A stretch of DNA of 64,000 bases from Sphingomonas crusticola (GCF_003391115.1 NZ_QTJP01000001.1:124001-188000), one strand, 5' to 3'. Shown: positions 28,100 through 39,700, numbered from the stretch's first letter. Translations and numbers: made by a program. Notes: generated by a model not told the origin, from the letters alone.

Positions 28100-28380
28100 C
28101 GGAAATGACCAGGTACTTCTACGCTCCAATGCCATCGATGTCGATGATCGAGCGCTTCGGAAACCTCCGTCTCCGCTTGAGGGCAAACCATCGGGATGAT
28201 AGGCAATCCCGATGACATTTCTCCGTGGCACGCATCGGCAACAAGCACGCGCTCATTCGGCGGCGTCGATATGCGCGTGCGGTACACGGAGCCAATAAGC
28301 GGCTCCCATTTCCGTTAGCGCACGCACCCGCCCGATCGGCGGGTTCGTGTCGGTCGGGCCTGATCCAGAAGGACCCGAAT

Positions 28381-28812
28381 ATGCTCCCATGCAGAGATGA
28401 TACGATCGAAGGGCTCGCCTTGGCGATGATCGATCGAACCCTTCCCAAAACGGAATGGACCCACGCGGGGCATTTCGCGGCGGCTTTATGGCTGTTGCGC
28501 AAGCGGCCAGAATTGACGGCCCCCGGTGAAATCCGGAAGCTGATCATGGCTTATAACGAGGCTACCGAGACCGCGAATACGGACACAAGCGGTTATCACC
28601 ATACTATCACGCTCGCTTCGCTTCGTGCTGCGGGGAGCCACGCACGCGGTCATGCAGCCGATGCCCCGCTGCATGCGGTGCTGCGGTCGCTCATGGCGTC
28701 GCCGCTCGGCAACCGCGATTGGCCGCTCGCTTACTGGCGGCGCGACACGCTGTTCAGCCCGGCCGCACGCCACGAATGGGTCGAGCCGGACCTGGCGGCA
28801 CTACCGTTCTAG
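28381..28812 (+). CDS. Conserved hypothetical protein (W-T-H-x-x-H family)
   Basis: 143 aa. Carries the pattern WTHAGHFAAALWLLRKRPEL followed by YNEATETANTDTSGYHHTIT, which I recall from a widespread uncharacterised bacterial family with an F/W-T-H-x-x-H opening and a YH-x-T-x-T motif. The two His motifs could bind metal, but no function is established. The start ATG was chosen because the homology-like part begins soon after; a longer frame from 28225 exists. Ends 14 bp before the convergent putA. Confidence 0.6.
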   Translation: MLPCRDDTIEGLALAMIDRTLPKTEWTHAGHFAAALWLLRKRPELTAPGEIRKLIMAYNEATETANTDTSGYHHTITLASLRAAGSHARGHAADAPLHAVLRSLMASPLGNRDWPLAYWRRDTLFSPAARHEWVEPDLAALPF

Positions 28813-28825
28813 CAGGGGCCAAGGG

Positions 28826-31800
28826 CTACAGGCTGAGCAACGCAGGGTCACCGCCTTGGGCGGTGATATTGACCGACAAGGCCCGTTCGGTGGCATAGCG
28901 CAGCAGCGAATGGGGTCCGCCCGCCTTGGGGCCGGTGCCGGACAGGCCTTCTCCACCGAACGGCTGGACGCCGACGACCGCACCGATGATCGAACGGTTG
29001 ACGTAGACGTTGCCGGCCGGGACGAGCGCGCGCACTTCCTCTGCGAAGCGCTCGATGCGGCTGTGCACTCCCAGCGTCAGGCCATAGCCGCGCGCGGCGA
29101 GCTTGCCCGCCACTTCAGCGAGATCCTCGGGATCGTAGCGGTAGATGTGCAGGATCGGCCCGAACACTTCGCGTTCGAGGAAGTCCGGACTCGGCACTTC
29201 GGCAATCACGGGGCCGAAATAGAAGCCGCGCGTGTCGCCCGGATCCAGCCGCCAGACGATCTTGGCCTCGCGTTCGAGCCGGGCAGCGTGCGCCTCCAGG
29301 TTTTCCAGCGCCTCGCGATCGATCACCGGGCCGATGTCGGTTGCGGGATCGGCCGGGTCGCCGATCTGCAATGCATCGAGCGCGCCGGCGAGCGTCGCGA
29401 CTAATTCATCGGCGGAATCCTTGGGGACGAACAGCACGCGTAGTGCGGAACAGCGCTGGCCAGCGGATCCGATCGCCGACTGGATGACGTCGTCGACCAC
29501 TTGTTCGCGCAAGGCGGTGGTGTCGACGAACAGACCGTTAAGGCCGCCGGTCTCAGCGATGAAGGGCAGGATCGGTCCGTCGCGATCGGCCAGGCTACGA
29601 TTGATCGCACGCGCGGTATCGGTGCCCCCGGTGAAAGCGACGCCGGCGATGCGCGGATGGCGCACCAGCGCCGCGCCGACCGTGGCGCCGTCGCCGGGCA
29701 GCAAGGCGAGCAGATCGGGGTCGAGCCCGGCCTTGTGGAACAGCCGCACCGCTTCGGCCGCGACAAACGGGGTTTGCTCAGCCGGCTTGGCGAGCACGGC
29801 ATTGCCGGCAGCGAGCGCGGCCGCGATCTGGCCGGTGAAGATCGCCAGCGGGAAATTCCACGGCGAGATGCAGACGAAAGTGCCGCGCCCGCGCAGCTCG
29901 AGTTGGTTGGTCTCGCCGACGGGGCCCGGCAACGTCTCCAGGCCGACGAACTGCTTTTCGGCAAGGCTCGCATAATAACGGCAGAAATCGACCGCCTCGC
30001 GCACTTCGGCAACGCCGTCGTTGAGCGTCTTGCCGCCCTCACGCGCGAGCAGGGTGACCAACCGGTCCATATCGGCTTCCAGCGCGTCGCCCATGGCGCG
30101 CAGCACCCGCGCCCGGCCGGCACCGCCAAGCGCGTCCCACGCGGGCTGCGCTTCGCCGGCGCGATCCGCGGCAGTGTCGATTTCGACAGGCGTCGCCTCG
30201 GATATGCCGCCGATCAGAAGTTCGCGGTCCACGGGGCTGGTCATGGCTTTCGCGCCTGCGCCCTTGAGGAGGCGTCCGCCGACGATCGGTCCAGCGGTCA
30301 GGGTTTCGGCGGCGATCGCACGGGTAGCGCGCGCCGCCCGGTCGCGGGTGGCGGCGATCGCATAATCGCGGCCAAGCGGATTCTTGCGTGACGGCCCGTA
30401 AATGTCCGCCGGCAACGGGATGCGCGGGTGCGCGAACGGCCGCGCCGCAACCGCGGCGATCGGGTCGCGGACGACGTCCTCGGCGGGAACGCGCTCGTTG
30501 AGCAAGGCGTGGACGAAGCTGGTGTTCGCGCCGTTTTCGAGCAGGCGCCGCACGAGATAGGGAAGCAATTCCTCATGGCCGCCGACCGGAGCATAAGCTC
30601 GCAGCACCGCATTGCCTTGTCCCGCCGCCTGGTACAGCGCTTCGCCCATGCCATGCAGCCGCTGATGTTCGATGCGCACGCCGGCACGGCCCGCCATCAA
30701 CCGCACTGCCGCCAGCGTATGGGCGTTGTGGGTCGCGAATTGCGGGTAGAGGGCCGGGGAGGCGGCGATCAGCGCTTCCGCGCAGACCAGATAGGACAGA
30801 TCGGTCGCAGACTTGGTGGTGAATACCGGATAGCCCGGACGGCCGGCAACCTGCGCCTTCTTGATCTCGCTGTCCCAATAGGCTCCCTTGACGAGCCGCA
30901 CCATGATCCGCCGCCCGCTTGCATCGGCAAGCTGCTTGAGCGCCTCGATCACGGCAAGTCCGCGCTTCTGATAGGCCTGGACGACGACGCCGAGGCCCGT
31001 CCAGCCGCCAAGCTCCGGCTCGCGCGCCAGTCGATCGACCAGCTTGAGCGACAGGACCAGACGGTCGGCTTCCTCGGCATCGATCGCGAAATTCATGTCG
31101 TGGTGCGCGGCGATCAGCGCCAGCCGCTTGATGCGCGGGTAGAGCTCCTCCCACACGCGCGCTTCCTGCACCGCCTCGTAGCGCGGCGACAAAGCCGACA
31201 GCTTGACGGAGACGCCGTGACCGTCTTCGGGCGCGGTGCCGGGGGTCCGGGCCTTGCCGACCGCGCGAATGGCTTGCGCGTAGATTTTCTCATAACGCTC
31301 AGCATCGCCCGCAGTGCGTGCGCCTTCGCCGAGCATGTCGAATGAACAGAGGTAATTCTCGCGTTTCGCGCGTGCCAACGCCGCCTCGATATTGCGGCCG
31401 AGCACGAATTGCTCGCCCATCATCCGCACCGCGGCACCCACGGCCTGGCGGATGACCGGCTCGCCGACGCGCGCCGTCAGCCGCTTGAGCCAGCCGCCGA
31501 GATCAGTCTTGGCCTCCTCATCGACATCCACCAGCTTGCCGGTGAGCATCAGGCCCCAGGTCGAGGCGTTGACGAACAGGCTTTCGGACTGGCCGAGATG
31601 ACTCGCCCAATCGGCCGATCCGATCTTTTCGGCGATCAGCCGGTCGCGCGTCTCGGCATCGGGCGTGCGCAACAAAGCTTCGGCGAGACACATCAATGCC
31701 AGCCCCTCGCGCGTTCCAAGCGAGAATTGCTGCAGGAAGCTTTCGACGACGCCCTGTTTGTCGGCGGAGGCGCGCGCGGCGCGAACGAGGGTAGCGGCTT

Positions 31801-31921
31801 CGCGCTCGACAATGCGCCGTTCGTCGGCCGACAAAGGCGCGCGGGCGAGCAGGGCACGGCAAGCTTCCGCTTCATCCTGATATTTGAGGTCGTCGATACG
31901 ATCCCAGTCGAGTGCGATCAC
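28826..31921 (-). CDS. putA: Bifunctional proline dehydrogenase / L-glutamate gamma-semialdehyde dehydrogenase (PutA)
   Basis: Oxidises proline to glutamate in two steps, with FAD and NAD. 1031 aa: short-type PutA without the N-terminal ribbon-helix-helix DNA-binding domain of the E. coli protein. The PRODH barrel includes DAEEADRLVLSLKLVDRLA, RLVKGAYWDSEIK and the substrate Arg pair region. The ALDH half has FAETGGLNG (general base Glu) and SAGQRCSALR with catalytic Cys824, then GGEGLSGTGPKAGGP near the end. GTG start. Monocistronic. putA regulators are not visible nearby. Confidence 0.96.
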   Translation of the reverse strand: MIALDWDRIDDLKYQDEAEACRALLARAPLSADERRIVEREAATLVRAARASADKQGVVESFLQQFSLGTREGLALMCLAEALLRTPDAETRDRLIAEKIGSADWASHLGQSESLFVNASTWGLMLTGKLVDVDEEAKTDLGGWLKRLTARVGEPVIRQAVGAAVRMMGEQFVLGRNIEAALARAKRENYLCSFDMLGEGARTAGDAERYEKIYAQAIRAVGKARTPGTAPEDGHGVSVKLSALSPRYEAVQEARVWEELYPRIKRLALIAAHHDMNFAIDAEEADRLVLSLKLVDRLAREPELGGWTGLGVVVQAYQKRGLAVIEALKQLADASGRRIMVRLVKGAYWDSEIKKAQVAGRPGYPVFTTKSATDLSYLVCAEALIAASPALYPQFATHNAHTLAAVRLMAGRAGVRIEHQRLHGMGEALYQAAGQGNAVLRAYAPVGGHEELLPYLVRRLLENGANTSFVHALLNERVPAEDVVRDPIAAVAARPFAHPRIPLPADIYGPSRKNPLGRDYAIAATRDRAARATRAIAAETLTAGPIVGGRLLKGAGAKAMTSPVDRELLIGGISEATPVEIDTAADRAGEAQPAWDALGGAGRARVLRAMGDALEADMDRLVTLLAREGGKTLNDGVAEVREAVDFCRYYASLAEKQFVGLETLPGPVGETNQLELRGRGTFVCISPWNFPLAIFTGQIAAALAAGNAVLAKPAEQTPFVAAEAVRLFHKAGLDPDLLALLPGDGATVGAALVRHPRIAGVAFTGGTDTARAINRSLADRDGPILPFIAETGGLNGLFVDTTALREQVVDDVIQSAIGSAGQRCSALRVLFVPKDSADELVATLAGALDALQIGDPADPATDIGPVIDREALENLEAHAARLEREAKIVWRLDPGDTRGFYFGPVIAEVPSPDFLEREVFGPILHIYRYDPEDLAEVAGKLAARGYGLTLGVHSRIERFAEEVRALVPAGNVYVNRSIIGAVVGVQPFGGEGLSGTGPKAGGPHSLLRYATERALSVNITAQGGDPALLSL

Positions 31922-32218
31922 AAATGCTCCATGGCTTCACGCGCGGTTCAGGCCGAAACTCCATGATCGGCGCCAGATTCCCGCGATTGACAGAAGCACA
32001 GTCGCGCTTTGGTCAACAACGATCAGGCTTTAGATCGGAAGTCCCACCATCCGTGGCAATAGGAACCCGCTACGCCTCTCCGCCGACGGAACCAACCTGG
32101 CAGATGCGGCTTGATCGATTTCCCGCTTCGCAACACTGTGGGTAGTGACTTGCGCATGGCGCAATTCGATTGTCCGTTAATCCCCCCGTTTCGCTCTCCC
32201 CAGGCTCAAGGCTAAGCA

Positions 32219-33571
32219 ATGAACGATAACCCAGACGCGCCGGTCGATCCGGTCGAGCGCTCGCCGAATTCGCGCCGTAACGCTCTGCTGGTCGTGCTGG
32301 CGTTGGTCGTCATCGCCGCGCTTGCCTGGGCGCTGACGCGGGGTGGATCCGAAGAGGGACAGGGCGGCCCGGGGGGCGGAGGACGCGGGCGCGGCCGGAC
32401 TGCTGCCACCGTCGGAGTTGCCAAGGTGGTCGCCGCCGACGTTCCGCAATCGCTGACAGCGATAGGCACGGTGGTTCCAATCGTGGCGGCAACGGTGCGG
32501 CCGCAACTTTCGGGCAATATTTTCACGATCAACTTCGTCGAGGGGCAGGTGGTGGCGAAGGGGCAATTGCTCGCGCAGATCGATCCCCGGCCATACCGGC
32601 TGGCGCTCGCCCAGGCGCAGGCCAATATGACCCGCGACGAATCGCAGCTCAATCTCGCGCGCGTCGATCTGCGCCGCTACCAGACTTTGCTCGCGCAGGA
32701 TTCGATCGCGCGCCAGCAGGTCGAGACGCAGGCGGCGACCGTCCGGCAGCAGGAGGGAACCGTCGCTGCAGATCGCGCTGCGGTCGGCACCGCACGGCTG
32801 AACCTTCAATATACCTCGATCACTGCGCCAGTCTCAGGCCGCGTCGGCCTGCGCCAGGCGGACATCGGCAACTATGTTACTCCGGGCGACGCTAACGGCA
32901 TCGCGGTCATTACCCAGACCAACCCGATCGATGTGAGCTTCGCGGTGCCGCAGGGCAATTTGCCCGGCATCCTCGCCCGTCGCGGCACCGGGGCGGCGCT
33001 GCCAGTGACGGCGACCGATCAGAGCGGCGCTACTACGCTCGCGCACGGCACATTCCTGGCGTTCGACAATCAGATCGACGCGACCACCGGCACGGTGACC
33101 GGCAAGGCGCGCTTCCCCAATCCGCAGGGCGTGCTGTTCCCCAATCAGTTCGTTAATATAAGCTTGCTTGTCGACACGTTGCGCGGCGCGGCCACGTTGC
33201 CGGTCACCGCGGTACGTCACGGCGCGCAGGGCGATTTCGTATTCGTGCTGCAGCCGGACAAGACGGTGAAGATGCAGATCGTGAAGCAGGGCCCGGCGAA
33301 CGGATCGCGCGTCGCGATCCTGTCGGGCGTCAAGGTCGGCCAGACTGTGATAACCGAAGGCGCCGACAATCTCGAGGATGGATCCAAGGTGATGCTGCCC
33401 GGTGAGCGGCCGCAACGTCAACCGCGCAAAAAAGCCGGCATGTTCGCGCGGCTGTTTGGCGGCGGCAGCGCCGACGGTGACGGCGCAGGTGCTGGGAATG
33501 CGGCGGGTGGTGGCAACAGTGCAGGCGGCGGGCAGCGTCGCCATCGGCAAGGTGGCGGCGCAAGCCAGTGA
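32219..33571 (+). CDS. RND efflux periplasmic adaptor subunit (MdtA-like)
   Basis: 450-aa membrane fusion protein. N-terminal membrane anchor LLVVLALVVIAALAWAL (about 23-39), then a Gly/Arg-rich linker (GGPGGGGRGRGR), the lipoyl/biotinyl half motifs (VRPQLSGNIFTINFVEGQVV and ITAPVSGRVGLRQADIGNYV), an alpha-hairpin between, and a Gly-rich C-terminal tail. First gene of a four-gene efflux operon; the next gene starts inside its stop (GTGA). The 297-bp gap upstream, shared with putA, holds the promoter, but no clear hexamers were found. Confidence 0.92.
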   Translation: MNDNPDAPVDPVERSPNSRRNALLVVLALVVIAALAWALTRGGSEEGQGGPGGGGRGRGRTAATVGVAKVVAADVPQSLTAIGTVVPIVAATVRPQLSGNIFTINFVEGQVVAKGQLLAQIDPRPYRLALAQAQANMTRDESQLNLARVDLRRYQTLLAQDSIARQQVETQAATVRQQEGTVAADRAAVGTARLNLQYTSITAPVSGRVGLRQADIGNYVTPGDANGIAVITQTNPIDVSFAVPQGNLPGILARRGTGAALPVTATDQSGATTLAHGTFLAFDNQIDATTGTVTGKARFPNPQGVLFPNQFVNISLLVDTLRGAATLPVTAVRHGAQGDFVFVLQPDKTVKMQIVKQGPANGSRVAILSGVKVGQTVITEGADNLEDGSKVMLPGERPQRQPRKKAGMFARLFGGGSADGDGAGAGNAAGGGNSAGGGQRRHRQGGGASQ

Positions 33572-36500
33572 GCGAGGTCTCCGCCAGCGGGACCAGCCTC
33601 GGCGCCGAGGATGAGGTGCTGGGGCCGGAAGGGGTGAACCCCTCGCGCCCGTTCATCATGCGTCCGGTGGCGACGACGTTGCTGATGCTGGCGATCCTGC
33701 TGGCAGGTATTGTCGGCTATCGTTTCCTGCCGCTGTCGGCGCTGCCGGAGGTCGATTACCCCACGATCCAGGTAAGCACGCTCTATCCCGGCGCCAGCCC
33801 GGACGTAATGGGGCTGACGGTCACCGCGCCGCTGGAGCGCCAGTTCGGGCAGATGGCCGGCCTTTCGCGAATGTCGTCGGTCTCTTCAGCCGGCGCATCG
33901 GTGGTGACGCTCCAGTTCAACCTCAACCTGACGCTGGATGTCGCCGAGCAGGAAGTGCAGGCCGCGATCAACGCCGCCAATACCTTGCTGCCGTCGGACC
34001 TGCCGGCTCCCCCCATCTATGCCAAGGTCAATCCCGCCGACGCGCCGGTGCTGAGCCTGGGCATCACCTCGCAGACGCGGCCGCTGGCCGAGGTGCAGAA
34101 CCTCGTCGATCAACGGATCGCCAACAAGCTCTCGCAGATATCAGGTGTAGGGCTGGTGTCGCTCTCGGGCGGCCAGCGGCCGGCGGTACGCATCCAGGCC
34201 AATGTCCAGGCCCTGGCAGCCCACAATCTTTCGCTCGACGCGCTTCGCAGCGCGATCGCGGCCGCCAACGTCAACGGCGCCAAGGGCAGTTTCGATGGGC
34301 CGACACGGAGCTGGTCGATCGACGCCAACGATCAGCTGGCTACCGCCGACGAGTATAAGAACCTGATCATCTCCTATCGCGACAATAGCCCCGTGCGGCT
34401 GTCGGACGTCGCCAACGTGATCGATTCGTCGGAGAATATCCGGCTGGGTGCATGGATGAACCGCACGCCCGCGATCGTCGTCGATGTCCAGCGCCAGCCG
34501 GGGGCCAATGTGATCGGCACGGTCAATGCGATCAAGGCGGCGCTTCCCGAGCTCGAGGCCGCGATGCCTGCCGATGTGCATGTCACGCTGCTGACGGATC
34601 GCACCACCGGCATCCGGGCCTCAGTTCATGACGTCCAGATCGAACTGGTCTTTGCGGTCGTCCTGGTGACGATCGCGATCTTCCTGTTCCTGGGATCGTG
34701 GCAGGCGACATTGATTGCGAGCCTGGCGGTGCCGCTGTCGATCGTCGGTACGTTCGCGGTCATGCATCTGCTCGGCTTCAGCCTCAACAACCTGACCTTG
34801 ATGGCACTGACGATCGCCGCGGGCTTCGTCGTCGACGACGCCATCGTGGTGACCGAGAATATCGCACGCCACCTGGAGGAGGGCAAAAGGCCGCTCCCGG
34901 CCGCATTACAGGGCAGCCGCGAAATCGGCTTCACCATCATCTCGCTGACCGTCAGCCTGATCGCGGTGCTGATTCCGTTATTGTTCATGGGCGATGTCGT
35001 CGGACGGCTGTTCCGCGAATTCGCGATCACGCTGGCGGTCACTATCCTGATCTCGGCGATCGTCGCGCTCACTTTGGTGCCAATGTTGTCCGCACGCTGG
35101 CTGCGGTCGGAGGCGGAGACGCGGTCTTTCCGCGTGTCCGAATGGACGATGGGCAAGTTCGACCAGCTATCGCGCCGCTATACCTGGGCGCTGGACTGGG
35201 TGCTGCTACGTCAGGGCTTTACCCTGTTGGTCTTTGCTGGCTCGCTCGCGCTCACCGCCTTGCTGTTCGTCGCCATTCCCAAAGGCCTCTTCCCGGAACA
35301 GGATACCGGTCAGCTCCAGGCGGTGGTGGTGACGGGGCAGGGTGTGTCCTTCGGGCGGATGTCCGGCCTGCAGACCAAGCTTGCCGATGCGATTCTCGAC
35401 GATCCGGACGTCGCCAGCCTGAGCTCTAACGTCGGGGTCGACGGCAAGAACCCCGCGCTGAACCAGGGCCGGATGCTGATCAACCTCAGGGACAAGGGTG
35501 ATCGCAGCGGCAGCCAGACCGCGCTCATCCGCCGCCTGCAGAACCGCGCGCGCGATATCGCTGGCGTCACGCTCTATGTGCGCCCGGTCCAGGATCTGAC
35601 GATCGACGCCGAGGGCGGCCCGACCCAATATCGCTTCGCCTTGCAGGGCGCCGACCAGGACGAGATCAACCTGTGGACCGGCAAATTGCTGGAAGAATTG
35701 AAGGGCGTTCGCCAGGTTCGCAACATCGTCTCCGACATGCAGAATCAGGGCCGCGCGGTGACGGTCAAGATCAACCGGGACGTGGCCGCGCGGCTCGGCA
35801 TCAGTACTGCCGCGGTCGACAGCGCGCTCTATAATGCGTTCGGTCAACGCATCGTCTCGACCATCTTCACACAGACCACGCAATATCGCGTGATCCTGGA
35901 AAGCGCGCCGGGCATGCTCACCAGCCCCCAGGCGCTCAACCAGCTTTACGTCCAGACCTCGTCGGGCACATCGGTGCCGCTGTCGACGGTGGCGAGCTTC
36001 GTCGAAGGCGAGGCGCCGCTGCAGGTGACGCGCGTCGCGCAATTCCCGGCCTCGACGGTCGGCTTCGATCTCGCGCAAAACCAGTCGCTCGGCGGCGCGG
36101 TCAGCGCGATCCAGGCGGCCGAGCAGCGTATCGGCATGCCGTCCGGGATCACCACCACCTTCCTCGGCGCGGCCAACGCCTTCCGCGCAAGCCTCGCCAA
36201 TGAAATCTGGCTGATCCTGGCGGCGATCGTGGTCGTCTATATCGTGCTGGGCGTGCTCTATGAGAGCTTCATTCACCCGATCACGATCCTGTCGACGCTG
36301 CCGTCGGCGGGCGTCGGTGCCTTGCTGGCACTGATGCTGAGCGGCAACGATCTCGGCGTGATTGGCATCATCGGGATCGTGCTGTTGATCGGCATCGTCA
36401 AGAAGAACGCGATCATGATGATCGACTTCGCGATCGATGCCCAACGTAGCGACGGCAAGGACGCCGACACCGCCATTCGCGAGGCGGCGCATCTGCGCTT

Positions 36501-36744
36501 CCGTCCGATCATGATGACCACGTTTGCAGCCTTGTTCGCTGCCCTACCGCTAATCCTCGGCAGCGGCATGGGCGCGGAGCTACGCCGTCCGCTCGGCCTC
36601 GCCATCGCCGGAGGCCTGATCGTCAGCCAGGCGCTGACCCTGTTCACGACTCCGGTTATCTTCCTCGCGTTCGAACGCATGTGGGCCCGCATCCGCCGCA
36701 ATCGTGAGGCCGAGCCGATGCTGCCGCTCGAACAGCGGGCATGA
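33568..36744 (+). CDS. RND multidrug efflux permease, MdtB-like
   Basis: 1058 aa, 12 membrane segments with two large periplasmic loops, typical HAE1 family. Starts with a GTG coupled to the adaptor stop. FIMRPVATTLLMLAILLAG is TM1, and FVVDDAIVVTENIARHLEEG in TM4 near residue 420 carries the Asp pair used in proton relay. Second GNDLGVIGIIGIVLLIGIVK in TM10-11. Together with the following gene it likely forms a heterotrimeric MdtBC-type pump, exporting hydrophobic or amphipathic compounds through the outer-membrane factor. Confidence 0.93.
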   Translation: MSEVSASGTSLGAEDEVLGPEGVNPSRPFIMRPVATTLLMLAILLAGIVGYRFLPLSALPEVDYPTIQVSTLYPGASPDVMGLTVTAPLERQFGQMAGLSRMSSVSSAGASVVTLQFNLNLTLDVAEQEVQAAINAANTLLPSDLPAPPIYAKVNPADAPVLSLGITSQTRPLAEVQNLVDQRIANKLSQISGVGLVSLSGGQRPAVRIQANVQALAAHNLSLDALRSAIAAANVNGAKGSFDGPTRSWSIDANDQLATADEYKNLIISYRDNSPVRLSDVANVIDSSENIRLGAWMNRTPAIVVDVQRQPGANVIGTVNAIKAALPELEAAMPADVHVTLLTDRTTGIRASVHDVQIELVFAVVLVTIAIFLFLGSWQATLIASLAVPLSIVGTFAVMHLLGFSLNNLTLMALTIAAGFVVDDAIVVTENIARHLEEGKRPLPAALQGSREIGFTIISLTVSLIAVLIPLLFMGDVVGRLFREFAITLAVTILISAIVALTLVPMLSARWLRSEAETRSFRVSEWTMGKFDQLSRRYTWALDWVLLRQGFTLLVFAGSLALTALLFVAIPKGLFPEQDTGQLQAVVVTGQGVSFGRMSGLQTKLADAILDDPDVASLSSNVGVDGKNPALNQGRMLINLRDKGDRSGSQTALIRRLQNRARDIAGVTLYVRPVQDLTIDAEGGPTQYRFALQGADQDEINLWTGKLLEELKGVRQVRNIVSDMQNQGRAVTVKINRDVAARLGISTAAVDSALYNAFGQRIVSTIFTQTTQYRVILESAPGMLTSPQALNQLYVQTSSGTSVPLSTVASFVEGEAPLQVTRVAQFPASTVGFDLAQNQSLGGAVSAIQAAEQRIGMPSGITTTFLGAANAFRASLANEIWLILAAIVVVYIVLGVLYESFIHPITILSTLPSAGVGALLALMLSGNDLGVIGIIGIVLLIGIVKKNAIMMIDFAIDAQRSDGKDADTAIREAAHLRFRPIMMTTFAALFAALPLILGSGMGAELRRPLGLAIAGGLIVSQALTLFTTPVIFLAFERMWARIRRNREAEPMLPLEQRA

Positions 36745-39700
36745 ACCTTTCCGGACCCTTTATCCGGCGCCCGATCGGGACGTTGTTGCTGACGGTCGGG
36801 CTGATGCTGGCGGGAATCGCGGCATTCTTCGTCATGCCAGTGTCGCCGCTGCCGCAGGTCGATTTTCCGACGATCAGCGTATCGGCCAGCCTGCCCGGCG
36901 CCAGCCCGACGACGATGGCGACCAGCGTCGCCTCGCCGCTCGAGCGGCGCATGGCGACGATCGCGGGCGTGACCGAGCTGACCTCCCAATCGGGCATCGG
37001 CTCGACCCGCATCACGGCGCAATTCGATTTGTCGCGCAACATCGACGGCGCGGCGCGTGACGTGCAGGCGGCGATCAATGCCGCGCGCGCGGATCTGCCG
37101 TCCACGCTCAAGAGCAATCCCAGTTACCGCAAGATCAACCCGGCCGACGCCCCGATCATGATCATCGCACTCACCAGCGATACGCGCAGCTCCGCCGACA
37201 TCTACAATTCGGTGTCCAACGTGGTGCAGCAAAGGCTGCTGCAAGTGCCGGGCGTGGGCGATGTCGAGCTTGGCGGCGCGGCGTTGCCGGCCGTGCGGAT
37301 CGATCTCAATCCGCTGGCCTTGTCACGCTACGGCATTCCGCTGGAGGACGTGCGCACCGCTTTATCCTCCACCAACGCCAACCGTCCGCGCGGCGTGATC
37401 GAGGACGGGGCGACCGCCTGGCAGATCTATGGCGACGTGCCTGGGCTCAAGGCTGCCGATTACTGCAATCTGATCGTCGCCTGGCGCAATGGCATTGCTG
37501 TGCGCCTTTCGGATGTGGCCAGCGTGTATGACGGGCCCGAGGACGTGCGCACAATGGGGCTGTTTAACGGCCGACGCGCCGTAACCGTAATTCTCAGCCG
37601 ACAGCCCGGCGCGAACATCATCGCCACCGTCGATGCTGTCAAGGCGCAGTTGCCCGGGCTACAGGCGGCAATCCCCTCCGACATCAAGCTCGCCGTCGCA
37701 TCCGATCGCACGACCACCATCCGCGCTTCGCTGCACGAGGTCGAGATCACATTGGTGATCGCGACCCTGCTGGTGGTGATCGTAGTCTCGATCTTCCTGC
37801 GCTCGCTGCGAGCAACGGTCGTTCCGGCCGTGGCGGTTGTAGCCTCGCTGCTCGGTACGATCGGCGTGATGTATCTGCTCGGCTTCAGCCTCAACAATCT
37901 GTCGCTGATGGCGCTGACCGTCGCGACCGGCTTCGTCGTCGACGATGCGATCGTCGTGCTGGAGAATATCAGCCGCCATATCGAAGAGGGGATGAAACCG
38001 CATCAGGCGGCGCTGCGGGGCGCACGCGAAGTCGGCTTCACGGTGCTGTCCATCTCGATCAGCCTCGTCGCGGTGTTCATTCCTCTCCTGTTCATGGCAG
38101 GCATCGTCGGACGGTTGTTCCGGGAATTCGCCATCACCATGACAGTCGCCGTGCTGATCAGCCTGGTGATCTCGCTGACCGCGACCCCGATGATCGGGGC
38201 GCTGATCCTCAAGGAACGCGAAGCGCAGAAGGAGAATCGTTTCTCGCGCTTTGCCGAGCGGCAGTTCGAGCGGCTGCAGGCACGCTATGCGCGAAGCCTC
38301 GATTGGGCGCTGGCCAATCGCGGTGCCACCTTGCTGCTGCTGGCGGGCACGGTCGCGCTCAACATCTTCCTGTTGGTCACGATCCAGAAGGGCTTTTTCC
38401 CCGAACAGGATACGGGCTCGCTCCAAGGCGGGCTACGCGCCGACCAGAGCATCTCCTTCCAGGATATGCAGACCAAGCTCACGCAGATCGTAAAGATCAT
38501 CAAACGCGATCCCGCGATCGAGAATGTCGTTGCCTTCACTGGCGGATCGCGCGCGGGCGGCGGCTTCCTGTTCGCGACGATGAAGCCAAAGAGCCAACGT
38601 GATTCCGCGCGCGACGTGATCACGCGGCTGCGGCCGAAGCTGTCGCGGGTTACCGGTGTGGCGGCCTTCCTGAGCCCGGTTCAGGACATGCGCGTCGGTG
38701 GCCGCGGCGGGAACAGCAGCTACCAATATACGCTCAAGGCCGACGATCCCGCGGTGCTTGCCAAGGCCGGCCCGGCGCTTGCCGCTTCGCTCAAGAAATA
38801 TCCCGAGCTCACCGACGTCGATGTCGATCAGTCCGAGGGCGGGGCGGAAGTCTATGTCGATGTCGATCATGATGCCGCGACCCGGCTCGGCGTCACACCT
38901 CAAGCCGTCGATAACGCCTTGTACGATGCTTTCGGCCAGCGGCAGGTCGCCACCATCTATAGCGGGCTCAATCAATATCATGTGGTGATGGGGGTAGCGT
39001 CCCAGTTCACCGGCTCTCCAGAAGCGCTTCGCAACGTTTACGTGCCGACGCGATCGACCGCTGCTGCTACCGCCGCGACGACCGCAGCCAGTATGGCGGC
39101 CACCACCATCGGGACGACCGCAGGAGTGACTGGCTCGACACCGGGCTCTACCACCGGTTCCGGGCGCGACGCCGCTGCCGGCGCAGCCGTCAACACCACT
39201 GCCTCATCCATGACCCCTCTCTCCACCATCGCGCGTTGGTCGACGCGTTCGACCGCCGCGCAGGTCAATCATCAGGATGCCGCGCCCGCCGCCACAATCA
39301 GCTTCTCGACGGGCAACGGCTTTGCGCTCAGTGACGCAATCGCCCGCATCCAGCAGGTCCAGGCAAGTCTCAACTTCCCCGTGCAAGTCCATGGCGAAGC
39401 TTCGGGAACTGCGCAGGTCTTCCAGCAGTCGACCCAATCCAATCCGATCCTGATTCTGTCGGCGCTGGTCGTGATCTACATCGTGCTGGGCATTCTCTAC
39501 GAAAGCGCGGTCCATCCGCTGACCGTGCTCTCGACTTTGCCTTCAGCCGGTGTCGGTGCCACGATCGCGCTGATGGTCACGGGTTCGCAATATGACCTGA
39601 TCGCCTTGATCGGGCTCATCTTGCTGATTGGCATCGTCAAGAAGAACGCTATCCTCATCATCGACTTCGCGCTGGATGCCGAACGCTCGCGCGGCCTGAC

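Noticed and set aside
35206..36492. 428-codon open frame on the minus strand inside the MdtB-like gene (similar long ones at 24523-25842, 39899-41263 and 13596-14690)
   Set aside because: Antisense shadows of GC-rich genes: composition is Arg/His/Asp-rich, no motifs, and the opposite strand carries a clear gene.
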